Shown here piece after piece: positions 6,932 to 14,830 of a stretch of 20,550 bases of DNA (within the stretch, counting starts at the first letter, position 1; every line of letters begins with the position of its first letter). The stretch is taken from contig JAGZHZ010000038.1 in the NCBI GenBank assembly GCA_018366495.1, positions 1 to 20,550 on the forward strand, given 5' to 3'. The position numbers were made by a program, and so were the translations under genes. This DNA comes from Clostridiales bacterium. GTDB lineage: Bacteria; Bacillota; Clostridia; Lachnospirales; Lachnospiraceae. Below the pieces are notes generated by a model. It was not told the origin of the DNA. It made no database searches and saw only the letters and a list, made by a program, of their open reading frames with translations.

Positions 6932-8050
6932 TTAGCCCCAGACTTCCTCAGCAATCTCTTTAACCAGCGCCAGTTTCGCCCATTGCTCTTCTTCAGTCAG
7001 CTTATTGCCGATCTCGCAGGAAGCAAAACCGCACTGCGGGCTGAGATACAACCTGTCAAGAGGGATGTACTTTGCAGCTTCATGGATTCGGGCAATCACG
7101 GCCTCTTTATTCTCCAACTGCGGCTGCTTTGTGGTAATCAGTCCGAGAACCACTTTCTGTCCGCTTCCGATTTTTGCAAGAGGCGCAAAGCCACCGGAGC
7201 GTTCATCATCAAACTCCAGATAATAGGCACTTACATTTTCTTCGCCGAACAAAACGTCGGCCACGGAGTCATAGGGGCCACTGCTGGCATAAGTTGAATG
7301 GTAATTGCCCCTGCAGACATGGGTGGTGATGTTCATCCCCTCTGGCGCTCCGTTAATCACCTGGTTGTTAATATCTTTATAGGCATTCTGGACGGCCAAA
7401 AGCCCTTCTTTCGTTGCGGCGTGCATTTCCTGTCCATTTTTATCCGCCAGCATTCCCCATGTGCAATCGTCAAACTGCACATTCCTGCAGCCTGCATCGT
7501 ACAGCTGATGCAGTACAGCAATGTAAGCCTGTGCAATGTCGTCCATCAGCGGCTTGGCAGAACTGTAAAAGGCCTCTGTGTGTTTTCTGGCAAAGGGCAT
7601 CCAGAATTGTGCCAGCGTCTGAGCAGGGGCGGGGATTGTCTGTTTTGCTATAGTCTTTTCGTCCTCCAGCGCCTTCACATACCGAAAATGATCCACAAAG
7701 GGATGCTCACCGGACAATCCGATCCTGCCGGTCACAAAAGTATCATCGATCATCGCCGCCTCTCCGTGGAAGGGAAGGCCGGTGTTCGTTTTCTTATGGC
7801 CGACGCCGTCGAATCCCCACATAAAATCCAGATGCCAGGTAGCGCGGCGGAACTCGCCGTCAGTAATAACATGGTATCCGGCCGCTTTCTGCTTCGCCAC
7901 CAGTTCGGTAATGCACTGATCCTCCACAGCTTTGAGCTGATCGGCGGTAATGGCTCCTGCTTCATAATCGGCGCGGGCCTTTTTCAGTTCTGCCGGACGA
8001 AGAAAGCTGCCCACGTAGTCGTAACGGAACGGTGCGTATAAATTACTCAT
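6932..8050 (-). CDS. MetE-like methyltransferase without the N-terminal domain (YxjG/YxjH type)
   Basis: The 372-residue protein corresponds to the C-terminal catalytic barrel of cobalamin-independent methionine synthase. It keeps all four expected zinc ligands: H244 and C246 (THVCRG), E279 (YYLEFDDERSG) and C340 (SPQCGF). It lacks the N-terminal half that helps bind folate in full MetE, so it resembles B. subtilis YxjG/YxjH. A methyl transfer onto homocysteine is likely, but the methyl donor is not predictable. It starts one base after the metE stop, with AAGGAG inside the 3' end of metE, so the two are co-translated. Having a full and a short enzyme side by side suggests different methyl donors or conditions. 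Confidence 0.88.
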   Translation of the reverse strand: MSNLYAPFRYDYVGSFLRPAELKKARADYEAGAITADQLKAVEDQCITELVAKQKAAGYHVITDGEFRRATWHLDFMWGFDGVGHKKTNTGLPFHGEAAMIDDTFVTGRIGLSGEHPFVDHFRYVKALEDEKTIAKQTIPAPAQTLAQFWMPFARKHTEAFYSSAKPLMDDIAQAYIAVLHQLYDAGCRNVQFDDCTWGMLADKNGQEMHAATKEGLLAVQNAYKDINNQVINGAPEGMNITTHVCRGNYHSTYASSGPYDSVADVLFGEENVSAYYLEFDDERSGGFAPLAKIGSGQKVVLGLITTKQPQLENKEAVIARIHEAAKYIPLDRLYLSPQCGFASCEIGNKLTEEEQWAKLALVKEIAEEVWG

Positions 8051-8051
8051 A

Positions 8052-10334
8052 TCAAATGTCTCCTTTGCATTCGTTTCTTATATTTTTCGCCGCCTGGACC
8101 ATATTTTTCAAACTGGCAACGGTTTCGGTTTCCCCTCTGGTTTTTAATCCGCAGTCTGGGTTGACCCATAAATGATCTGCCGGGATCTTGTCCAGCATCA
8201 GCCGGAGGGCGGCTTCAATTTCTTCTACACTCGGAATGCGGGGGGAATGGATGTCGTAGACGCCGGGACCCACCTCCGTTTCAAAATGATGCGCCATCAG
8301 GCTGTCCAGAATCGTAAGTTTGGAACGGGACGCCTCAAAGGTAATCACATCGGCGTCCATTGCGTTGATTTCCGGGATAATGTCCTCAAACTCGCTGTAG
8401 CACATATGGGTGTGAATCTGCGTTTCCGGTTTTACCTTTGCGTGGCAGAGACGGAATGCCTTGATCGCAAAGTTCAGATAGTCGCTATGCCAGTCGGCGC
8501 GGCGGAGCGGCAGCTTTTCCCGGAGCGCGGCTTCGTCAATCTGAATAATACGGACGCCTGCAGCTTCCAGTTCCAGAACCTCTTCCCGGATTGCAAGGCC
8601 GATCTGATACATCATCTCCTGCGTGGAAATATCTTCTCTGGGGAACGACCAGTTCAAAATCGTGACTGGTCCTGTCAGCATTCCCTTCACATCCTTATCC
8701 GTCAGGGAATTGGCATAACGGATATAATCGGTAGTAATGGACTTCTTGCGTTTGACGTCCCCGAACACAATCGGCGGCTTTACGCCCCGTGTACCGTAAG
8801 ACTGTACCCAACCGCCTATGGTAAACACATAACCAGACAGATTTTCGCCAAAAAATTCCACCATGTCGTTGCGTTCAAATTCGCCATGCACCAAGACATC
8901 CAGACCAATGTTTTCCTGTAAAGCGATGCAATCCCGGATGAATCCCTTTGCATTATTTCGGTATTCTTCTTCGCTGATTTCGCCTTTTCGGAATTTTGTT
9001 CGGTTCTGCTTGACTTCCTTTGTCTGCGGGAAAGAGCCAATCGTTGTCGTGGGCAGCAGCGGGAGATTCAGCAGTTCTTTCTGCGTTGCCTGCCGTTCCT
9101 TTCTGGGCACCCTGCGGGTAAAATCCGATTCAGTAAGTGCCGCAACCTGTTTCTGTACCTCTGTGTCGGTTCTCAGCTCACTGGTTTGGAACAGTTCCTG
9201 ATTTTGCAGATAGCGCCGGTCACAGGAATAGTCTGCAAGTTCAGCCAGGCAGCAAAGCTCACGCAGTTCATCCAGCTTTTCATACGCAAAGGAAAAATGC
9301 CGGATAATTTCGGTGGAAAGCTGCGGCTCATTCTTTACAGTATACGGCACATGGAGCAGGGAGCAGGATGTACTGAGTACAATGTGGTCACAGCAGCTTT
9401 TCAAACCGGCGATTCGCTCCAGTACGTCTTTATAATTAGTACGCCAGATGTTTTTCCCATTTACAAGTCCCGCAAACAGGATTTTATCCTTCGGGAAACC
9501 GTTTGCTGCTACAAGTGCTGCGGTCTGCTTTCCTTCCACAAAGTCAAGGCCAATGCCGTCAAAGGGCAGTTCACATAGCTGCCGGTAACAATCCCGCACA
9601 TCGCCAAAATAAGTTTGGAGCAGCACCTTCACTGTGCCTTTTTGTTCCAGCAGCGTTTGGTACAGCTTGCGGAAAAGGGCAACATCCCCCATTGTTAAAT
9701 CCATGACCAGATACGGCTCGTCAACTTGCAGCCATTCCACGCCGTTTTCTCCACACCGCTTCAAAATATCTGCATAGGCAAACAGAATATCATCTACAAA
9801 ATCAGTGGCGGATTTATTGCCGGTACAGCGGGCCAGCTTCAAAAAGGTAAACGGTCCGGCGACCACGGGCTTTGTCTGAATGCCCAGAGAACGCGCCTGA
9901 TGAAAGCCATCCAGAAAAGCATCTGAGCGGAGCTTCAACTCCATATCATCATCCAGCTCTGGTACCATGTAGTGGTAGTTCGTATTGAACCACTTTTTCA
10001 TGGTAAATGCTTTGACATCTCCCTGCGCCCCCTGATACCCACGGGCCATGGCAAAGTATGTGTCTATATCGGAAAGCCTCAGATCGGCATACCGCCTTGG
10101 AATGGCGTTCAGCATATAAGCGGTGTCCAGCATCCCGTCATAAAGGGAAAAATCATTGGACGGGATAAAGCCGGCACCTGCGTCCCTCTGGCGTGTCCAC
10201 TGCTCCATTCTCTGCTGAGAGACAACCCGTTTCAACTCATCGGCATCTATTTCGCTGCGAAAATACGCTTCTGTTGCGAACTTTAATTCTCGGTGGATCC
10301 CGATACGCGGAAATCCAATAATTGAATAGTCCAT
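8052..10334 (-). CDS. metE: Cobalamin-independent methionine synthase
   Basis: MetE transfers the methyl group of 5-methyltetrahydropteroyl-polyglutamate to homocysteine without vitamin B12. The 760-residue protein is full length (E. coli 753). The N-terminal folate-binding half begins IIGFPRIGIHRELK, and the C-terminal half begins with LLPTTTIGSFPQT. The zinc ligands are H643, C645 (THMCYSEF), E667 (ITFEASRS) and C728 (NPDCGLKTR), offset by two from the E. coli set. The ATG at 10334 is chosen because GAGGAGG lies close upstream. A longer frame to 10463 would run through the metE promoter. The gene follows its own promoter and operator and is coupled to the downstream YxjG-like gene. Confidence 0.97.
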   Translation of the reverse strand: MDYSIIGFPRIGIHRELKFATEAYFRSEIDADELKRVVSQQRMEQWTRQRDAGAGFIPSNDFSLYDGMLDTAYMLNAIPRRYADLRLSDIDTYFAMARGYQGAQGDVKAFTMKKWFNTNYHYMVPELDDDMELKLRSDAFLDGFHQARSLGIQTKPVVAGPFTFLKLARCTGNKSATDFVDDILFAYADILKRCGENGVEWLQVDEPYLVMDLTMGDVALFRKLYQTLLEQKGTVKVLLQTYFGDVRDCYRQLCELPFDGIGLDFVEGKQTAALVAANGFPKDKILFAGLVNGKNIWRTNYKDVLERIAGLKSCCDHIVLSTSCSLLHVPYTVKNEPQLSTEIIRHFSFAYEKLDELRELCCLAELADYSCDRRYLQNQELFQTSELRTDTEVQKQVAALTESDFTRRVPRKERQATQKELLNLPLLPTTTIGSFPQTKEVKQNRTKFRKGEISEEEYRNNAKGFIRDCIALQENIGLDVLVHGEFERNDMVEFFGENLSGYVFTIGGWVQSYGTRGVKPPIVFGDVKRKKSITTDYIRYANSLTDKDVKGMLTGPVTILNWSFPREDISTQEMMYQIGLAIREEVLELEAAGVRIIQIDEAALREKLPLRRADWHSDYLNFAIKAFRLCHAKVKPETQIHTHMCYSEFEDIIPEINAMDADVITFEASRSKLTILDSLMAHHFETEVGPGVYDIHSPRIPSVEEIEAALRLMLDKIPADHLWVNPDCGLKTRGETETVASLKNMVQAAKNIRNECKGDI

Positions 10335-10368
10335 AATGTGTCCTCCTCGGGTATGATCGTTCTTTTTC

Positions 10369-10397
10369 AGTATACCTGCGGGAAAGGGTTCTGTAAA
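10369..10397 (-). promoter_or_regulatory. Sigma-A type promoter of metE
   Basis: On the minus strand TTTACA (10397-10392) and TATACT (10374-10369) are separated by 17 bases. This predicts a transcript start near 10362 and a short leader of about 28 bases. It gives metE a promoter separate from the riboswitch-controlled one upstream. Confidence 0.75.
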
Positions 10398-10403
10398 ATA
10401 CGG

Positions 10404-10446
10404 AAAAGCAGCGGTTTGCCATAGATTGAATCTATAGCAGACCGCT
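10404..10446 (-). terminator. Probable terminator after the LysR gene, overlapping the metE operator
   Basis: In minus-strand RNA the arms 10446-10429 and 10427-10410 pair over about 17 positions (outer AGCGGT/ACCGCT, TGC/GCA, then the ATAGATT dyad). One mismatch and one wobble interrupt the stem. The sequence GCTTTTCC follows. It begins 13 bases after the LysR stop. The T-run is short, so termination may be partial. Confidence 0.5.
10421..10435. promoter_or_regulatory. LysR-type operator (T-N11-A dyad) of metE
   Basis: ATAGATT-G-AATCTAT is a perfect 7-bp dyad containing a T-N11-A motif (10422-10434), the classic LysR recognition form. Its centre, 10428, lies about 66 bases upstream of the predicted metE start of transcription, the usual position of the LysR recognition site. 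The LysR gene immediately upstream is the obvious candidate to bind it. The same bases form the top of a longer hairpin in RNA. Confidence 0.6.
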
Positions 10447-10459
10447 ACTTTATGTTCTG

Positions 10460-11368
10460 TCATTCCTGTGCGGAAGCATATCGTTTCAGAGCTTCGATAT
10501 ACAGAGTTCCAAATTTACCCGGTCCGACCTTGCTGTGAGTGATGTAGCCGATTTCCATGTAATCATCCACAGCAAGGGGGACAGCAACAATATTTTTCCC
10601 ATTTAGTTCTTCGTTGATAACGCCGCTGCAAATGGTGTACCCGTTCAGACCAATCAGGAGATTGAACAGCGTGGCCCGGTCAGAAACCATAATGTCTTTC
10701 TTGCTTTCCAACGTACTTAAAATTTCCTCAGAGAAGTAGAAGGAATTGTGTTCTCCCTGCTCATAGGACAATCTCGGATAGGTTGCCAGCTCATCCAATT
10801 CAACAATTTTCTTCTTTGCCAGAGGACTGAACGTACTGACAAAAACGTGAGGCTTTGCGATAAATAAACGATGAAATTTCAAATCATTTTCCCGCATGGT
10901 CTTGCGCAGGACAGCTTCATTGAAACTATTAAGGTAAAGCACACCCACCTCGCTTCGCAGCTTTGCCACATCTTCAATCAACTCATAGGTCTGCGTTTCA
11001 CGGATGCGGAAGTCGTATTCTTCACCGCCATACTGTTTCAAAAGCTCAACAAATGCTTCTACCGCAAAAGAATAATGCTGCGTGGACACACAGAACTGAT
11101 GCTTGACAGGGGTCTTCCCTAAGTATCGTTCTTCAATCAGATTTGTCTGTTCAATCACTTGACGGGCATATCCTAAAAATTCTTCTCCCTCCGCCGAAAG
11201 CAGGATGCCTTTATTGGTACGTTTGAAAATAGTAATTCCCAGTTCATTTTCCAGCTCCTTGATTGCGGAAGTCAGGCTGGGCTGGGCGATATAAAGCTGT
11301 TTTGTCGCCTCGCTGATCGTTCCGGCCGCAGCAACCGTCACAATGTATTTCAGTTGTAAAAGGGTCAT
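10460..11368 (-). CDS. LysR-family regulator of the methionine module (MetR-like role)
   Basis: The 302-residue protein has an N-terminal helix-turn-helix (about residues 1-60; TISEATKQLYIAQPSLTSAI, then FKRTNKGILLSAEG) and a LysR effector domain. It sits directly upstream of metE on the same strand, and the metE promoter has a dyad suited to a LysR protein, so it most likely activates metE and the YxjG-like gene. Homocysteine is the co-inducer of proteobacterial MetR, but nothing here shows the ligand. The ATG overlaps the stop of the preceding cysteine-rich gene by 4 bases (ATGA), so the regulator is made only when the riboswitch upstream allows transcription. Confidence 0.88.
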   Translation of the reverse strand: MTLLQLKYIVTVAAAGTISEATKQLYIAQPSLTSAIKELENELGITIFKRTNKGILLSAEGEEFLGYARQVIEQTNLIEERYLGKTPVKHQFCVSTQHYSFAVEAFVELLKQYGGEEYDFRIRETQTYELIEDVAKLRSEVGVLYLNSFNEAVLRKTMRENDLKFHRLFIAKPHVFVSTFSPLAKKKIVELDELATYPRLSYEQGEHNSFYFSEEILSTLESKKDIMVSDRATLFNLLIGLNGYTICSGVINEELNGKNIVAVPLAVDDYMEIGYITHSKVGPGKFGTLYIEALKRYASAQE

Positions 11369-11661
11369 TCGTCATCCTCCTGATCTGGATATGGAATTGC
11401 CGCAAGGATTTCTCCATAGCGTTCCGTAATTACACCATAATTCTCCCGCAGATGGGGAAACAGACAGCGGCTGCAGTCCTTGTATCCGTTGGGAAGGTAG
11501 GCAAACTTTCCGCCGCAGCGATCTCCCAATACATACAGAGGGCAATAGCAGAATAGGCAATTAAAATTTTCCGGGTCGGCACCCTTATGGCAGGGGAAAT
11601 ATTCACATTCCCGGTTGCAGAAATAAGCATAGTGCTTATTTTCCCAATACTGATTACGCAT
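11365..11661 (-). CDS. Small cysteine-rich protein (likely metal-binding, PF04071-like)
   Basis: This 98-residue soluble protein has nine cysteines: C15, C19, C24, C35, C38, C40, C49, C63 and C66. They are grouped as CNRECEYFPC, NCLFCYCPLY and DCSRCLFPH. The pattern is that of the 'cysteine-rich small domain' that recurs near cobalamin and corrinoid genes. A zinc or iron-sulfur site is likely; the function is not known. The ATG at 11661 follows AAGGAG. A longer in-frame reading to 11799 is only the terminator stem translated. It is the first gene after the cobalamin riboswitch and overlaps the LysR start, which ties it to B12-responsive methionine synthesis. Confidence 0.8.
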   Translation of the reverse strand: MRNQYWENKHYAYFCNRECEYFPCHKGADPENFNCLFCYCPLYVLGDRCGGKFAYLPNGYKDCSRCLFPHLRENYGVITERYGEILAAIPYPDQEDDE

Positions 11662-11764
11662 GAAAAGACTCCTTGCAAAAAAGGGATTTATTTTATACAT
11701 AGGAACCGTAAGAAAAAAGCGCATCCAAACAGACACGCTCAACAAAGCACAGCTTCCTGCGCCT

Positions 11765-11796
11765 AAAAAACGTGCTTCCGGTTCCGGCAGAAGCAC
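11765..11796 (-). terminator. Riboswitch expression platform: intrinsic terminator
   Basis: In minus-strand RNA, 11796-11788 (GTGCTTCTG) pairs with 11780-11772 (CGGAAGCAC) across a 7-base loop, with one wobble, and is followed by GTTTTTT. It directly abuts the last base of the aptamer's P1 helix, as expected for a ligand-dependent terminator. Confidence 0.88.
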
Positions 11797-11908
11797 CATA
11801 CGCTCCCACGTATCTGACTTACCTTTCCCTCAGGAAAGTTTCACAGTGACCGACTCGCCGGGACTTGCACCCGATTCCATGTTCCGTCTTTGCGGATGGA
11901 GCGATATG
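11797..11908 (-). ncRNA. Cobalamin (vitamin B12) riboswitch aptamer
   Basis: Read on the minus strand, the core shows GGGTGCAAGTCCC (11872-11860), GGTCACTGTGA (11851-11841) and a B12-box-like GTAAGTCAGATACGTGGG (11822-11805). The ends close as a P1 helix: CATATCGCTCC (11908-11898) with GGAGCGTATG (11806-11797), with one bulged T. At about 112 bases the aptamer is compact compared with the large adenosylcobalamin class. It precedes a terminator and leads to the operon containing the metE regulator. Bound cobalamin should stop transcription, so the B12-independent methionine route is made only when B12 is scarce. The ligand form (methyl-, adenosyl- or hydroxo-) cannot be read off. Confidence 0.87.
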
Positions 11909-11929
11909 ATGATTCAATTTTCATCTATC

Positions 11930-11958
11930 ATTATAATCCAAACACATAACGTTGTCAC
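11930..11958 (-). promoter_or_regulatory. Promoter of the riboswitch-controlled operon
   Basis: On the minus strand GTGACA (11958-11953) and a perfect TATAAT (11935-11930) are separated by 17 bases. The start would be near 11923, about 15 bases before the aptamer. The remaining gene-free sequence between this promoter and the permease stop holds only a weak CAAATT/AATTTG stem with no T-run. Confidence 0.8.
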
Positions 11959-12006
11959 GTGCTGCTTTATGCGTAAGTGCCAAATTCTCAAAGTAATTTG
12001 AATTCA

Positions 12007-13920
12007 TCACTTGACATTGTGGCAAAGAACAGCCAGACTTCCGGCAAAATAGAAGAGATATGTCCATTTGCTTTCCAGAAGAAGCTGATACATATTGTTG
12101 ACTGATGTCACCATAAAAAAGCAGCAGATAACGGAATACACAACAGGAATACTAAACAGAATACCTAATTGTTTTCGGATTGTCTGATATAGGGAAGAAT
12201 CGTTTACGCCGAGTCTTCTCAGAGTCAGATAACGATATTTGTATTTTGCGGCATCGCTTAAAGACTGAATTGCAAGAATCGTCCCGACGGCTGATGTCAG
12301 GATAAAAGCAATATACAGACAGATACTGGCAAGCATTGCCGTCATGGTATTCTGCTCTTCGATGGCGGTTCCTCTCACCATCACTCTGTAATACTGGCAG
12401 TGAACGGTTCCATCTTCATCAGTTCTGCACAGCTGATGTGCCATATCATGCTGGATTTTTTCTTCCAGGTCATTTGTCGTTTCTTCCGCTGTATCTACAA
12501 TCAGATGGCTTTCTGAGATCTCCAGACCTTCAGTACAGCGATCGGGAACAACCATGACAAAGGGTTCTTGGCTATTTAAGGTATTCCAGAATGATTCTGT
12601 ATCAATCTCTCTGAGATTGAGCGAAAAACCGTTTGACAGCTGAATCTGCTGAAGAGCGTCATTATTATCTACGAGGTATTTTTTCTGACTGCTTGTGACA
12701 ATCAGATATTCATTTTCAGACAGCGCTGCAGGTTCCATATTTCTGAGCCTGCGCAGACTGTTATAAGCGCTTAATGTGATCAGACTGTCAAAATCGTTAA
12801 AATAGCTGTATAGCGGCTGAATCTGATTTGCCGGATCTTTATAAATATCATATGCGACCGTTTCATTAATTGTATAATCTTCCGCAATTACATCAATATA
12901 TTCATCAAAAGATTCTTTTTCGTCAAAAAGACTGACATCATACGGCGCTTCCAGCTCAATGGTGGAATGATATACTGCTTTGTTGAGACCTGAAAAATTC
13001 AGAGACAGAACAGCGATCAGAATCAGCATGGAAAGTGTGCCGAACGTAAAGCTCATGGTTCTGGCTTTGGAAGCAAATGTGCGCGCTACAAAAAGATGAT
13101 CTTTCTGATACTTCAATTTTGGATTTTTCAGAATCCATGATAAGATCATATCGCTGATCGTGGCAGAGATGCCATAGATACTGACGATCAGTCCAGTCAT
13201 GCTGAAAATCAGATAAGTCAGAGTTTCTGGCTGAGAAAATGTGCTTTCCTGAAAGCGTGAGTGCCACAGAATCAGGGAGGCAATTCCAAGCACAAGGCTG
13301 AAGAAAAAAATCAGATTTCTTTTTTTACTGCTCTGAAACATCTTTTTTTCATTCTGTTTTTCCAGATAAAGAAAATTGTGTATTGTCATTTTCCTGATCT
13401 TACAGAGTAAATTTAACAGAACTAAAGTATAAATGACCAGAAAGTAAATTGCAAGAGATGCAATGGAAACAACGTTAAAGGAAATAAAAATTACTTCTGG
13501 AATTCCTAAAATTTTGACAATCACCAAAGAGATAAACTGACTGAAAATAAAACCGCACGGAATGGATAAAATCAGCGCCAGAAAACCTAAAATAATATTT
13601 TCTATAATAAACATTTTTGCTATTTTTATTTTCTTTATTCCGAGGAGCATGTATGTTCCCAACTCTTTGCTTCTCTTTTCAAACATAAATCTGGTCGTGT
13701 AATTGATGAGAAAACAGACCACAAATACAATGACGCAGTTTACAAACGTCAAAACATTTTTGAAAGAATTCATGCCGAAGGATAGGGCAGTCACTGCGTC
13801 GCAATTTGATACAAGGCTGAAAGCGAGTATCAGTGAAAATGAGATCGTAATCGTAATCAGATAAATGAAATAATCTTTTAGACTTCGCTTTGCATTTCGG
13901 TACGCTAATTTACTTAACAT
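12007..13920 (-). CDS. BceB-type ABC transporter permease, probably truncated at the C-terminus
   Basis: The 637-residue membrane protein has the FtsX/BceB layout. Two membrane segments occupy about residues 18-75, more lie at about 105-170 and 205-260, and one at about 292-310. A large extracellular domain (about 311-525) follows, then the last segments from about 527. Such permeases, with a BceA ATPase, confer resistance to or sense cell-wall-active peptides. The ATG at 13920 has GGAGGTG 9 bases upstream and overlaps the ATPase stop by 11 bases; a TTG at 13938 would consume that ribosome site. The protein ends ...YLFYFAGSLAVLCHNVK, cutting the final helix short, whereas family members usually finish that helix and add a short tail. 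I infer loss of the last few dozen residues. Confidence 0.88.
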   Translation of the reverse strand: MLSKLAYRNAKRSLKDYFIYLITITISFSLILAFSLVSNCDAVTALSFGMNSFKNVLTFVNCVIVFVVCFLINYTTRFMFEKRSKELGTYMLLGIKKIKIAKMFIIENIILGFLALILSIPCGFIFSQFISLVIVKILGIPEVIFISFNVVSIASLAIYFLVIYTLVLLNLLCKIRKMTIHNFLYLEKQNEKKMFQSSKKRNLIFFFSLVLGIASLILWHSRFQESTFSQPETLTYLIFSMTGLIVSIYGISATISDMILSWILKNPKLKYQKDHLFVARTFASKARTMSFTFGTLSMLILIAVLSLNFSGLNKAVYHSTIELEAPYDVSLFDEKESFDEYIDVIAEDYTINETVAYDIYKDPANQIQPLYSYFNDFDSLITLSAYNSLRRLRNMEPAALSENEYLIVTSSQKKYLVDNNDALQQIQLSNGFSLNLREIDTESFWNTLNSQEPFVMVVPDRCTEGLEISESHLIVDTAEETTNDLEEKIQHDMAHQLCRTDEDGTVHCQYYRVMVRGTAIEEQNTMTAMLASICLYIAFILTSAVGTILAIQSLSDAAKYKYRYLTLRRLGVNDSSLYQTIRKQLGILFSIPVVYSVICCFFMVTSVNNMYQLLLESKWTYLFYFAGSLAVLCHNVK

Positions 13921-14680
13921 TTCCTGTTTCACCTCCAAGCAGGGTTAAAATGTCGAGGATTTCATTAAAGAACTCTTTGCGTGTTTTTTCACCCTTAAAA
14001 ATCTCATCAAAAATTCTTCCGTCTTTTAAAAATAAAATCCGTTCACAGAAAGAAGCGCAGAACGGGTCGTGTGTGACCATCAGAATGGTTGCCTGAAGCT
14101 GTGTGTTGATATCGGACATCGTTTCCAGAAGCATTCGGGAAGCTTTGGAATCGAGTGCGCCTGTCGGTTCATCTGCTAAAATTAGTTTTGGGCTGTTGAT
14201 CAGCGCTCTGGCGCAGGCACAGCGCTGTTTCTGCCCACCGGAGACTTCATATGGAAATTTTGAGAGGATATCCGAAATCCCCAGTTTGGCAGAAATTTGC
14301 TGTACTTTGTTTTGAATGACCGATGGATTTTTTTTATTGATAATCAAAGAAAGAGAAATATTTTCTTCGATTGTCAGCGTGTCTAACAAGTTAAAATCCT
14401 GAAAAATAAATCCCAGGTTTTCACGTCTGAAATCTGCAAAATCTTTTTCCTTTATTGTGGTGATATCCTGATTATTCACAAAAATATGGCCACTTGTCAC
14501 TGTGTCTATAGTGGAGATACAGTTGAGAAGTGTGGTCTTTCCGGAACCGCTTGCTCCCATGATGGCAGTAAATTCTCCTTTGTCAACTGACATCGAAATA
14601 CCGTCCACTGCTTTTGTGATATGATTCGTATTTGCACCATAGTATTTTCTGACTTGATCTAAACTTAATATATGTTCCAT
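13910..14680 (-). CDS. BceA-type ABC transporter ATP-binding protein
   Basis: The 256-residue ATPase has Walker A GASGSGKTT (42-50), a Q-loop at Gln94, the signature VSGGQKQR (146-153), Walker B LILADEPTGALD (167-178) and the switch His204 in MVTHD. It groups with the MacB/LolD/BceA ATPases that drive FtsX-type permeases. The ATG at 14680 is preceded by a GGAG site. An upstream TTG at 14710 lacks a matching site. It overlaps the permease gene by 11 bases, so the two are one unit. An operator of BceR type lies upstream, but no response regulator or histidine kinase gene is in the window. Confidence 0.93.
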   Translation of the reverse strand: MEHILSLDQVRKYYGANTNHITKAVDGISMSVDKGEFTAIMGASGSGKTTLLNCISTIDTVTSGHIFVNNQDITTIKEKDFADFRRENLGFIFQDFNLLDTLTIEENISLSLIINKKNPSVIQNKVQQISAKLGISDILSKFPYEVSGGQKQRCACARALINSPKLILADEPTGALDSKASRMLLETMSDINTQLQATILMVTHDPFCASFCERILFLKDGRIFDEIFKGEKTRKEFFNEILDILTLLGGETGNVK

Positions 14681-14830
14681 AAAAATCACTCCGTTTCCTT
14701 TCTGCTGCAATATATTTATGGTTAATATCCCTTACGCTTGGCAAGAAATTCTCCACCTGAAATTTTATAAATAAAGCGAGAACATTGGTGGCTTTCGTGT
14801 GAGAAGTTCAAGCTTCTGTAATCTGGTTTG

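Noticed and set aside
6893..9706. Long plus-strand open frames (6893-7297, 7298-8041, 8172-8921, 9186-9578)
   Set aside because: They lie opposite metE and the YxjG-like gene, lack ribosome sites and look like no known protein; they are shadows of GC-rich genes.
10335..10460. SAM (S-box) riboswitch before metE
   Set aside because: The interval is too short and shows no S-box core; promoter plus LysR dyad explain it.
10335..10463. Longer metE reading frame starting at 10463
   Set aside because: The added 43 residues cover the metE promoter, while the ATG at 10334 has a GAGGAGG site and gives the normal N-terminus.
11662..11799. Longer start for the cysteine-rich protein at 11799
   Set aside because: The extension translates the riboswitch terminator; AAGGAG stands before the ATG at 11661.
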